Assembly (NCBI GenBank): GCA_024689525.1
Contig: JAILDI010000018.1
Span: 1 to 61,731 of the forward strand
Source: Bacteroidales bacterium
Lineage (GTDB): Bacteria; Bacteroidota; Bacteroidia; Bacteroidales; UBA932
Reading direction: 5' to 3'
DNA: 61,731 nt
Positions 47,800 to 55,078 of this stretch are shown here, piece by piece. A program made the translations under genes and the position numbers. The notes beneath the pieces were generated by a model. It worked only from the letters and a program-made list of their open reading frames with translations. It did no database searches and had not been told where the DNA came from. The first letter of the stretch is position 1; each line of letters opens with the position of its first letter.

Positions 47800-48705
47800 T
47801 TACATGCACGCGGCCACGCGCGCAGCGAGCCGTGCATTGTTCAGCACCAGCGCGATATTGGCCTCCAGCGAATCGCCTCCGGTAATATCCTTGATCCTGG
47901 CCAGGAGGAAGGGCGTGGTTTCCTTTCCCTTGATCCCCTTCTGCCGGCATTCGTCAATAGCCTGGTCGATGGCGGCGTCGATCACCGCCTTGTCCATCGA
48001 ATACTCCTCCGGGATGGGATTCGTGACCAGCATTCCCCCGCCGAGCCCCATCTCCTGCTTTGCCCTGAAGGCGGCAGCAAGTTCTTCAGCTGTGTCGATG
48101 CGGTAATCCACCCTGAAACCGCTCTTCCGGGTGTAGAACGCAGGCAATTCCTCCGTACCATAGCCAATCACGGGCACTCCCTTGGTCTCCAGATACTCCA
48201 GCGTGAGGCCCAGATCCAGGATCGACTTGGCTCCGGCGCAGATAACCATCACCGGAGTGTGCGCCAGCTCCTCAAGGTCGGCCGATATGTCCATCGTGGT
48301 TTCCGCCCCGCGGTGAACGCCGCCGATACCGCCCGTTGCGAACACTTTTATGCCCGCCATCGCGGCAATTATCATAGTGGTGGTGACGGTTGTGGCTCCG
48401 TCTTCCCCGCGGGCAACCAGCACGGGCAAATCCCGCCTGGAAGCCTTTGTGACCGCGGTTCCCTTCTTGCCAAGATATTCGATTTCCTCCGGCGTGAGGC
48501 CCGCCTTAAGCTTACCGCCGATAACCGCGATGGTGGCGGGGACAGCCCCTGCCTCGCGTATCGCAGCCTCAACCCTCAACGCCGTTTCCACGTTCTGCGG
48601 ATACGGCATCCCGTGGGATATGATCGTGGATTCCAACGCCACCACGGGCCTGCCCTGCGCGAGGGCTTCCGCCACGGGGGCCGATACAGAAAGATACTTG
48701 TTCAT
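47800..48705 (-). CDS. psuG: Pseudouridine-5'-phosphate glycosidase
   Basis: 301 residues; breaks pseudouridine-5'-P into uracil and ribose-5-P (manganese-dependent). Strongly conserved segments VVALESTIISHGMPYPQN, TVTTTMIIAAMAGIKVFATGGIGGVHRGAE and GGGMLVTNPIP. It overlaps psuK by 4 nt, so kinase and glycosidase are coupled and together form the pseudouridine degradation pathway. Confidence 0.95.
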   Translation of the reverse strand: MNKYLSVSAPVAEALAQGRPVVALESTIISHGMPYPQNVETALRVEAAIREAGAVPATIAVIGGKLKAGLTPEEIEYLGKKGTAVTKASRRDLPVLVARGEDGATTVTTTMIIAAMAGIKVFATGGIGGVHRGAETTMDISADLEELAHTPVMVICAGAKSILDLGLTLEYLETKGVPVIGYGTEELPAFYTRKSGFRVDYRIDTAEELAAAFRAKQEMGLGGGMLVTNPIPEEYSMDKAVIDAAIDQAIDECRQKGIKGKETTPFLLARIKDITGGDSLEANIALVLNNARLAARVAACM

Positions 48706-49556
48706 CGCTTTACCAGTTTACCCAAATCGGCATTTACCGCATCTTTACTCTCAATAGCGTATTTGGCGCACTGCAGGCCGAACTGCAATGCATCCTGGGC
48801 CGATGCGTGAGGCCCGGCGTGGATGATGCCCGCGAAAAGGGCATCCCCTGCGCCGGTGGCGTTCACCTTGTCGCAGGGCAGCGCGGGGAAGGCCCGGCCT
48901 ATTCCGTCCTCGTACACCAGCGCCCCTTCCGGGCCCAGAGTCACATAGCGGCGGCCGATTCCCGGCACATTGGACAGCACTGCGTCTTCCAGGCGGTTGC
49001 ACTTCACGGCGTGAACTCCCCCTCGGAACGACATCGTCATCGCATCGGCAATCCTGGAGGCCTTGGCAACCGACACCGCGTCCAGATACAGGGGCGGAAG
49101 GCAATTGTCGATGAGCCAGGCCAGGGAGGCGGCGGGGATATTGGCGTCGGCCACTACGGCATCGGCAGAATTGATATCCTCCAGACGGTCCTCCAGCCAT
49201 GACGGGGTTATCAGCTCCGGGGCTTTCATATCGGACACTCCGCCGATCAGTTCCCCGTCCGGCGAATTCAGGCTGATGAAGCAGGAGCCGCTCACATCGG
49301 CCCTTGTCTCGGAAAGGCTCAGGTCGATTCCGGCTTTCTCACAGGCTTCGCGGCAAAGCGAGCCGAAGCCATCGACCCCGAAAATGCCTGCGAAAAGCAC
49401 CTCGTCGCCCAGAAGGGCCAGATTATGCGCGATGTTTCTGGCTACTCCGCCGGGGGAAATCCTGATTCTGCCCGGATTGGAGTCCCCGGGCCTGAACTGC
49501 TGGGCCGATGTGGCCGTGATGTCGGTGTTTGCAGCGCCGATTACACAGATTCTCAT
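48702..49556 (-). CDS. psuK: Pseudouridine kinase (PfkB family)
   Basis: 284 residues; phosphorylates pseudouridine at the 5' position. PfkB signatures: GGVARNIAHNLALLG near the N-terminus and the anion-hole motif NATGAGDALFAGI with the catalytic Asp. Assignment to pseudouridine rests on the overlap with psuG. It starts one base after the stop of the phosphatase gene. Confidence 0.92.
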   Translation of the reverse strand: MRICVIGAANTDITATSAQQFRPGDSNPGRIRISPGGVARNIAHNLALLGDEVLFAGIFGVDGFGSLCREACEKAGIDLSLSETRADVSGSCFISLNSPDGELIGGVSDMKAPELITPSWLEDRLEDINSADAVVADANIPAASLAWLIDNCLPPLYLDAVSVAKASRIADAMTMSFRGGVHAVKCNRLEDAVLSNVPGIGRRYVTLGPEGALVYEDGIGRAFPALPCDKVNATGAGDALFAGIIHAGPHASAQDALQFGLQCAKYAIESKDAVNADLGKLVKR

Positions 49557-49557
49557 A

Positions 49558-50673
49558 CTATTCGAGAGCTAATTGTTTGAATTCGTCGATTTCCTGCTGG
49601 GATACGCCGATGGTGCGGAGATAATTCTCGCAGCACTCCTGGAAGGGCTTTTCCCTGCCGCCGTAGTTCTTGCGGATGTACCAGCAGGTGTTGCGTATGC
49701 CGTTGATGCGGGTCTTTCCGTACATACTGTAGCCCCTGGGGGCAAAATATGTGAGTTCATACTCCTTGCCGATGTCGCCTTCGCTCACGCCCAGCGTGCC
49801 CAGAAGCAGGGCCGACATCGTGCCGGTGCGGTCGCGCCCGGCGGAGCAGTGGAAGAAGACTCCCCTGCCCTCGCGGAGGCTTTTCACTATGAACTTGAAA
49901 CTCTGGGCGACGCGCTCCTGATACTGCCCCAGCATCACGCTTCCGCCCAGTGGAAAGCCTGGCGAGCAGAAAGTCACGCCCGGGCCCAGGGGCGAATACG
50001 AAGGCATCGTGCCTTCATCCCTGAGATCCAGTTCCGCGCCGATACCCGCAGCACGGGCATCTTCACGGCCTTCTGCGTTAATGTATACGGATGTGCCGTC
50101 GTCGCCTATTATGCGGGCGCCACGGTATAGCTTACGATATGCAACGGTGCGGCCGTCGAGCGTTTTCCAGCCGCCAAGGTCACGCGCGTTGCGCACTCCT
50201 GGGCGGAGAAAAACGTGATGCAGCGTGCCTTCAGCGTAGAATCGGCCGTATTTTAAGGTATCTCCTTCTGTATTTAGGATGTAATACTCGTAATCCCTTT
50301 GAGGGACCAGATTGATAATGTCGATGCTGGAGGAGTCTGTTGGCACTTTGTAGTCCCAGCTCCAGCGGGTGGAATCCGGGCGGTTGCGCTCCTGTACGCG
50401 CACCACTGCGGCACTGTCCTGTTCCCAGCTAAGATGCACTGCCGGCGGGATGTCGGCCTCCCCGGGGCCGCCGCCAGGATACTTGAGGATGTGGCTCACG
50501 GAGTGGTCGTTGTCCGTGTATTCCACCTCGCTCATAAACAGGTCGATGTATTCGTTGGTGACACGTACGGTATCCGGCACCATTTCCGGCGCTCCGCGAC
50601 GCCACCATCCCGTGCAGGCTACGGAAAGCAGGGCCGCAAGGGCTATTGCAAGCGCTGAATGATACCTTTTCAT
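49558..50673 (-). CDS. Tyrosine-phosphatase-like lipoprotein
   Basis: 371 residues. Signal peptide with lipobox SVAC, so the protein is lipid-anchored in the envelope. Residues ~25-160 form an Ig-like or fibronectin-like beta module. The C-terminal half is a Y_phosphatase3-type domain with ARDLGGWKT and the CX5R loop HCSAGRDRTG, the cysteine phosphatase signature; RDRTG continues the P-loop. Substrate could be phosphoprotein, phosphoinositide or a nucleotide; its tight coupling to psuKG (1 nt to psuK) suggests that it strips phosphate from pseudouridine nucleotides outside the cytoplasm before uptake, but this is only inference. Confidence 0.85.
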   Translation of the reverse strand: MKRYHSALAIALAALLSVACTGWWRRGAPEMVPDTVRVTNEYIDLFMSEVEYTDNDHSVSHILKYPGGGPGEADIPPAVHLSWEQDSAAVVRVQERNRPDSTRWSWDYKVPTDSSSIDIINLVPQRDYEYYILNTEGDTLKYGRFYAEGTLHHVFLRPGVRNARDLGGWKTLDGRTVAYRKLYRGARIIGDDGTSVYINAEGREDARAAGIGAELDLRDEGTMPSYSPLGPGVTFCSPGFPLGGSVMLGQYQERVAQSFKFIVKSLREGRGVFFHCSAGRDRTGTMSALLLGTLGVSEGDIGKEYELTYFAPRGYSMYGKTRINGIRNTCWYIRKNYGGREKPFQECCENYLRTIGVSQQEIDEFKQLALE

Positions 50674-50679
50674 AACCCG

Positions 50680-50687
50680 TAAATATA
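50680..50687 (-). promoter_or_regulatory. Weak -7 box before the phosphatase-psuKG unit
   Basis: TATATTTA on the minus strand, one mismatch to TAnnTTTG, 6 nt before the ATG. No -33 TTTG at the right distance. Confidence 0.35.
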
Positions 50688-50696
50688 CGGATTATT

Positions 50697-50729
50697 TTTG
50701 GATTGCAGTAATAAAAATATTTATCTTTG
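50697..50729 (+). promoter_or_regulatory. Promoter for the HAD hydrolase gene
   Basis: TTTG at 50697-50700 and TATCTTTG at 50722-50729, 21 nt apart, 12 nt before the ATG. Confidence 0.75.
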
Positions 50730-50741
50730 CAGCTAAACAGT

Positions 50742-51329
50742 ATGGAAAAGAACATCATATTCGATTTCGGGTGCGTGCTGCTGGACTGGAATCCGCATTA
50801 CGTTTACGATAATTATTTCGGCAGTGCTCAGAAGGCGCAGTGGTTCCTGGACAATATTTGCAATATGGCCTGGAACGTGGAGATGGATGCCGGAAAGCCT
50901 ATCGTGCAGGGTGTTGCGGAAAGGATTTCCATCTACCCCGAATGGGAGAAGGAGATACGGATGTACTTCGACAAGTGGTACAAGATGGTGGGCAAGGAGA
51001 TTCCGGGGATGTATTCACTGGAATGTGAGCTCAAAAGGCGCGGATTCAAGATATGGGGCCTGTCAAACTGGAGTGCGGAAACCTTCGCCCTGGTGCGCGG
51101 CCGACGTGTATTCACCATATTGGACGGATACATCATCTCCGGCGAAGTCGCCTGCCTCAAGCCCGGCCCTGAAATCTACCATCGACTATTGGAAAGATTC
51201 AACCTCAAGGCATCGGACTGTTTTTTTGTCGATGACAACGCCGCCAACGTTGCCGGCGCCCAGGCCGTGGGCATACGCGCCATCCAGTTCCAAGATGCCG
51301 CCCACCTGCGCGAAACTTTAATCAAATGA
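50742..51329 (+). CDS. HAD-IA family hydrolase
   Basis: 195 residues. Motif I reads FDFGCVLLDW, with the nucleophilic Asp kept but the second Asp of DxD replaced by Gly, the variant seen in a Bacteroidota/epoxide-hydrolase-like branch (usually DFGGVL). Motif II is GLSNWS and motif IV VDDNAANVAGA. A small helical cap is present. Cytoplasmic phosphatase of unknown substrate. ATG at 50742 directly precedes the motif; a start five codons upstream would fall next to the -7 box. Its stop overlaps the M14 gene (ATGA). Confidence 0.85.
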   Translation: MEKNIIFDFGCVLLDWNPHYVYDNYFGSAQKAQWFLDNICNMAWNVEMDAGKPIVQGVAERISIYPEWEKEIRMYFDKWYKMVGKEIPGMYSLECELKRRGFKIWGLSNWSAETFALVRGRRVFTILDGYIISGEVACLKPGPEIYHRLLERFNLKASDCFFVDDNAANVAGAQAVGIRAIQFQDAAHLRETLIK

Positions 51330-52897
51330 GAAAGTTCCTGTCGATATTTGCCTGTTTCCTGTGCCTGGGCGCTGCGGCTCAGGTGCAGTTTGACGCAGAT
51401 TTCGAGAGCGGGAATATCGGGAAGGTGGTTCAGTTGCGCTCTCCGAGGCATCGTAGCGGCGTCACGCACGTGTATTACCGCGTTGGGCCGAACTTCGACC
51501 CGGAGAATCCTATCGACATCGACCTTCCGGCAAATGCCAACTGGTACTATTTCCGCATAACCGGCGCCGCCCGCAAGTACTTCCACATCGCAATGCCGGA
51601 CAATGTGGTTTCCGGGGCTTCATACTCGTACGACGGCAAGGAATGGTTCCATCTGACTGGCTACGAGTCCGACAGGCACAATATCGACAAACGCTTTATG
51701 CGGGATACGGTTTACATCGCCCTGTATAAACCTTATAACTATAGTTACCTGCAGGAACGGCTTCTAGATTGGACGGCACGCCCCTGCGTCACCATGGACA
51801 CCATCGGCTTCAGCCACGAGGGACGTCCCCTTCAGATGCTTCACATCACGGACCCGGACGTTCCCGCGGAGCAGAAGGCCCGCATCTGGATGCACGGCCG
51901 TGTGCACCCCTCGGAGACACCAAGTTCCTACCTGCTGGACGGGCTTGTGGACTATCTTACGGGCGACACGCCCGAAGGCGAGGCGCTGAGGCGCCAGATC
52001 GACGCATACATCGTCCCCTTCTCAAACCCGGACGGCGTGGCAAAGGGATATTCCCGCTCCAACGCATTAGGCGTGAACGAGGAAATCAATTACGGCCGTC
52101 CAGAAGACAGCACCGTAGTGGAAGTTCGCGCAATAAAACGGATGTTCGAAAAGCTCACGGCCGAACGGCCCCTGGACTTTATGCTCAACAGCCACTCCCA
52201 GCTGCTGGAAACCGCCACGTTCTGGATGCATCGCCGCGACTCCACGTCCAATGCGCACCTGCGCAAGCAGTGGACCTTCACTGGCCTTGTATGCAGCCAG
52301 AATCCGTGCATCAGGCCACGGGATATGAGTTTCTCATTTGGCGGATCCCGCTATCCGGAGGGCTGGATGTGGGACCATTTTGCGGACAGCACCCTGGCCA
52401 TCACCATCGAGACGCCATACACCTGGTATTCCTTCGACCGGAGCCTTCCCGTGGACGACGACAACCTCCGCTCCTTCGGCAAACGCACGCTTCAGGCCGT
52501 GGCGGAATACCTTGGCCTTTCCCTTCCAGGTCGATATGTAATTGAAACCCCTGTCGACCCCGGCCAGGACTGGGCGCCGTACCGGGCCGATGATCATTCA
52601 TTCCTTGGCTCCGAAGCGTGGGTTGCCCTAAGCGACAGTGCCGCCGTCGAATACGTCCTGGACTCAATTCCCGCGGGTCGATACAAACTCTACCGCTTCG
52701 AGGCCGGCAGCTGCATCCAGCCAGCCGAGGACCGCACCGACCTTCGCCTCGTGCGCGGCGGATACCTGGACCCCGGCACCCACGGCTGGGTGCCCATCGA
52801 CACAATTACACAAGAAGATTCCGGCCCCTTCCGCTATATATGGCAAGCCCCGGCATCCGGTTCCCTGGCCGATGCCCTGCTGCTGGTGGCGGAATAG
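51326..52897 (+). CDS. Secreted M14-family carboxypeptidase-like protein
   Basis: 523 residues. Signal peptide MRKFLSIFACFLCLGAAAQ, then an N-terminal beta domain like that of cytosolic carboxypeptidases (FDADFESGNIGKVVQL, ~20-150). The catalytic domain has zinc ligands HPSE and NSHS, an Arg (GYSR) and the catalytic Glu in ITIETPYTW. The usual GvDLNR substrate-arginine motif is replaced by GVNEEINYG, so the residue that binds the free carboxylate may be absent. A beta-rich C-terminal module follows (~430-523). Likely periplasmic; specificity unknown. Translationally coupled to the HAD gene. Confidence 0.83.
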   Translation: MRKFLSIFACFLCLGAAAQVQFDADFESGNIGKVVQLRSPRHRSGVTHVYYRVGPNFDPENPIDIDLPANANWYYFRITGAARKYFHIAMPDNVVSGASYSYDGKEWFHLTGYESDRHNIDKRFMRDTVYIALYKPYNYSYLQERLLDWTARPCVTMDTIGFSHEGRPLQMLHITDPDVPAEQKARIWMHGRVHPSETPSSYLLDGLVDYLTGDTPEGEALRRQIDAYIVPFSNPDGVAKGYSRSNALGVNEEINYGRPEDSTVVEVRAIKRMFEKLTAERPLDFMLNSHSQLLETATFWMHRRDSTSNAHLRKQWTFTGLVCSQNPCIRPRDMSFSFGGSRYPEGWMWDHFADSTLAITIETPYTWYSFDRSLPVDDDNLRSFGKRTLQAVAEYLGLSLPGRYVIETPVDPGQDWAPYRADDHSFLGSEAWVALSDSAAVEYVLDSIPAGRYKLYRFEAGSCIQPAEDRTDLRLVRGGYLDPGTHGWVPIDTITQEDSGPFRYIWQAPASGSLADALLLVAE

Positions 52898-53539
52898 CTA
52901 CTTCCGCACCTTGTTGAATGTCAGTTCGGTGGTGAGGTCGATGATTCTGAGAATCGAAAGCGCCATCATCGCGCTCTCGCCGTCATCCTCACCGGACTGG
53001 ACGCCGCTGAGTGAGGTGCCGCCGGAAAGGCCTATCAGATCGGCCACAGACATTTGCAGAATAAGGGTTTTGTTGGTGAGACGCACCACGGTGCAGGGGA
53101 TGGTAGTTACGGTGCCGTCTTCATTGTCGCCATACAAAGTGAGCCTTGTGCCGGCGTACGAGTATTCTCCTCCGTCTTCACCTGCTTCCCACACCCCTTC
53201 TTTGTTTTTGGTATAGCCCTTAAACGAGCCGTCCTTGAGGAAGTTGAAGCGGATTGTCTGATCCTCGGTAAAAGTGAAGGGAGTGTCCTCCATCTCAGCG
53301 ATAAAGGTTTCATAATCGGAAAAATCCTCGTCGGGCATATATGTCTTGAGTATTCTCATGGTGCCCTGAAGGAGTTCCTTCAATGAGGTTGCCTCGATGG
53401 TTTCTCCCATGGGCGAGCGTGCGATAATCTTCACGTCCGACATCTGCCAGGTGCCGTACGGCTCCTCCACGTAATACTCCCTGTCACAGGCAAACAGGGT
53501 GAAAACAAGGGCAAATATTGCAATCAGTCTCAATTTCAT
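52898..53539 (-). CDS. Putative lipoprotein, lipocalin-like, unknown function
   Basis: 213 residues. Signal peptide with lipobox LFAC (MKLRLIAIFALVFTLFACD). The mature part starts YGTWQMSDVKI, and later reads FLKDGSFKGYTKNKEGVWEAGEDGGEYSYAGTRLTLY, the strand pattern of lipocalin-like domains common in Bacteroidota secreted proteins. A Ser/Gly-rich loop (GLSGGTSLSGVQSGEDD) precedes the C-terminus. No closer assignment. ATG at 53539 is used because it begins the signal peptide. Its promoter region overlaps that of the divergent tRNA-Ser. Confidence 0.72.
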   Translation of the reverse strand: MKLRLIAIFALVFTLFACDREYYVEEPYGTWQMSDVKIIARSPMGETIEATSLKELLQGTMRILKTYMPDEDFSDYETFIAEMEDTPFTFTEDQTIRFNFLKDGSFKGYTKNKEGVWEAGEDGGEYSYAGTRLTLYGDNEDGTVTTIPCTVVRLTNKTLILQMSVADLIGLSGGTSLSGVQSGEDDGESAMMALSILRIIDLTTELTFNKVRK

Positions 53540-53543
53540 GCTA

Positions 53544-53576
53544 CGAAGATAACTATTATTTTGCCATTTTCCCAAA
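53544..53576 (-). promoter_or_regulatory. Promoter-like boxes for the lipocalin-like lipoprotein
   Basis: Minus strand TTTG (53576-53573) and TATCTTCG (53551-53544, one mismatch), 21 nt apart; overlaps the divergent tRNA-Ser promoter. Confidence 0.45.
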
Positions 53577-53590
53577 ACTCATTATCTTTG
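53560..53590 (+). promoter_or_regulatory. Promoter for tRNA-Ser
   Basis: TTTG at 53560-53563 and TATCTTTG at 53583-53590, 19 nt apart, 11 nt before the tRNA. Confidence 0.82.
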
Positions 53591-53601
53591 CAGTCCGTTT
53601 T

Positions 53602-53686
53602 GGAGGTGTGGCCGAGTGGTCGATGGCGGCAGTCTTGAAAACTGTTGTACAGCAATGTACCGGGGGTTCGAATCCCTCCGCCTCCG
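53602..53686 (+). tRNA. tRNA-Ser (TGA anticodon)
   Basis: 85-nt class II tRNA: acceptor GGAGGTG/CGCCTCC, D arm GGCCGAGTGG, anticodon loop CTTGAAA (anticodon TGA, decodes UCA), a long variable arm, T loop TTCGAAT, discriminator G. CCA is not encoded. Directly followed by a terminator. Confidence 0.95.
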
Positions 53687-53688
53687 CG

Positions 53689-53718
53689 AAAAAAGCTGGC
53701 TTTAAGGCCAGCTTTTTT
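53689..53718 (+). terminator. Rho-independent terminator after tRNA-Ser
   Basis: AAAAAAGCTGGC and GCCAGCTTTTTT form a stem around TTTAAG; symmetric A/T tracts may also end the minus-strand operon that stops at 53745. Confidence 0.88.
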
Positions 53719-53744
53719 GCTTCTGCTTCGGGATTCGCCCCCCG

Positions 53745-54032
53745 TTAATCGTCATCAGGCTGATTATTATTACCGCCGCTGTCCCTCAGCGCCTTGCCCA
53801 GGTCCAGGGTCTTGCCCTGCAGGGCTTCCTCCGCATCGGGGTCGATCATCACGCGGTGCTTCACCTTGCGGATGATGCGGGGAAGATAGCGCTTGAGCAT
53901 ATAAAGGGTGTCATAGGCAAGGAAAGCTACAGAAGACATTATGACAAAAAAGGCAAAGGCATCTGCAAGAAAATGCAGAGGCCCGCGTTTCAGTTCATCC
54001 TGTATAAACTGCCTTATCTTGAAACGAATCAT
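53745..54032 (-). CDS. Small membrane protein of unknown function
   Basis: 95 residues, unrecognised. Basic N-terminus (MIRFKIRQFIQDELKRG), one hydrophobic segment (LADAFAFFVIMSSVAFLAYDTLYML, ~23-45), then a basic juxtamembrane region (KRYLPRIIRKVKHRV) and an acidic/polar tail ending in PDDD. The start overlaps the lspA stop by 4 nt. Its constant position behind lspA suggests an envelope protein; no function is known to me. Confidence 0.7.
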   Translation of the reverse strand: MIRFKIRQFIQDELKRGPLHFLADAFAFFVIMSSVAFLAYDTLYMLKRYLPRIIRKVKHRVMIDPDAEEALQGKTLDLGKALRDSGGNNNQPDDD

Positions 54033-54661
54033 TTCCGACCCTTCTTCTTATCCTTGTCCTTATTTTCCTCTGTCGCGAAGAACTTCCACTGGAAGAGTAT
54101 CAAATATATTGCGCCAACCGACACACAGCTGTCGGCAAAATTGAAGATCGGCTCAAAGAACACGTGCCCGCCGAGACCGGGAACCCAATCCGGCCATACC
54201 CACAGGGGGAAGTAGAACATATCCACCACCTTTCCCTGAAGGAACGGGGCGTAATGTCCCGCTGTGGCCACTGCAGTACGGGTGGATTCGGTGAATGCCA
54301 GCCCGTAGAACATACAGTCCACGATATTCCCCAGTGCACCTGCAGCAATCAGCGTCAAGCCAACCAGCACGCCGGTGGGAACGGGTTTGTTCCGTTTAAG
54401 GAGCTTGCTTATCCACCAGGTCAGCGCCACGAACAGGCCGATCCTGAACACCGTGAGCACATACTTCCCCGCCACTCCGCCGAACGCCATGCCGAATGCC
54501 ATGCCCTCGTTTTCAATGAACAGGATCTGGAACCAGTTCCCAAGCACGTGAATGCTCTGGCCCAGCACCATATTGCTCTTGACCAGGATCTTAATCACCT
54601 GGTCGATAATCACAAGCAAGGCTCCCAGAAGCAAGAGGAATTTGCCTCGATTCTTCTTCAT
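54029..54661 (-). CDS. lspA: Lipoprotein signal peptidase (signal peptidase II)
   Basis: 210 residues; cleaves prolipoprotein signal peptides before the lipid-modified cysteine. Four membrane helices; catalytic aspartates in GNIVDCMFYG and FNFADSCVSVG. There is an extra segment between these (TRTAVATAGHYAPFLQGKVV), as in Bacteroidota LspA, and a Lys-rich C-terminus. Relevant to the many predicted lipoproteins in this window. It lies downstream of ileS and dksA, a conserved arrangement with ileS. Confidence 0.95.
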   Translation of the reverse strand: MKKNRGKFLLLLGALLVIIDQVIKILVKSNMVLGQSIHVLGNWFQILFIENEGMAFGMAFGGVAGKYVLTVFRIGLFVALTWWISKLLKRNKPVPTGVLVGLTLIAAGALGNIVDCMFYGLAFTESTRTAVATAGHYAPFLQGKVVDMFYFPLWVWPDWVPGLGGHVFFEPIFNFADSCVSVGAIYLILFQWKFFATEENKDKDKKKGRK

Positions 54662-54665
54662 GAGA

Positions 54666-55067
54666 TTACTTCCTGCCTGTCTTTTCGAGTATAGCCTTTC
54701 CCTCTACGGTTGTGGTGGCGTGGGGAACCAGACGCAGCCTCTCCTTGGGGATAAGCTTGCCGGTAACGCGGCACACGCCATAGGTCTTGTTCTCGATGCG
54801 CACGAGAGCGGCCTCCAGGTTCTGGATGAACTTGTACTGGCGCTGGGCAAGCGTGCCTGCCTCCTCCTTGGACAGCTGGAAAGCGCCGTCGTCTTCCACG
54901 GTCTTGAACGTGGGGGCGGTGTCCAGGATGTCGTTTCCGCCGGCGTGGGTCATCGCCTCACGCAGCGTGGCATACTCCGCACGGGCCTTTTCAAGCTTCT
55001 CGTTGATGATAACGCGGAATTCCTCGAGTTCCTCGTCGGAATAGCGGGTTTTGTTGTTCTCTTCCAT
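54666..55067 (-). CDS. DksA/TraR-family protein with degenerate zinc finger
   Basis: 133 residues. Predicted coiled coil in the first half (EELEEFRVIINEKLEKARAEY..., then EEAGTLAQRQYKFIQNLEAALVRIENKTYG) and a C-terminal region where DksA has a four-cysteine zinc finger. Only C99 is left (YGVCRVTGKLIPKERLRLVPHA), so zinc binding as in DksA is unlikely. DksA family members enter the RNA polymerase secondary channel and modulate transcription with ppGpp. ATG at 55067 is chosen: it leaves 11 nt after ileS and starts MEENNKTRYSDEEL as in relatives. Sits between ileS and lspA. Confidence 0.87.
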   Translation of the reverse strand: MEENNKTRYSDEELEEFRVIINEKLEKARAEYATLREAMTHAGGNDILDTAPTFKTVEDDGAFQLSKEEAGTLAQRQYKFIQNLEAALVRIENKTYGVCRVTGKLIPKERLRLVPHATTTVEGKAILEKTGRK

Positions 55068-55078
55068 AGTAATATGTA

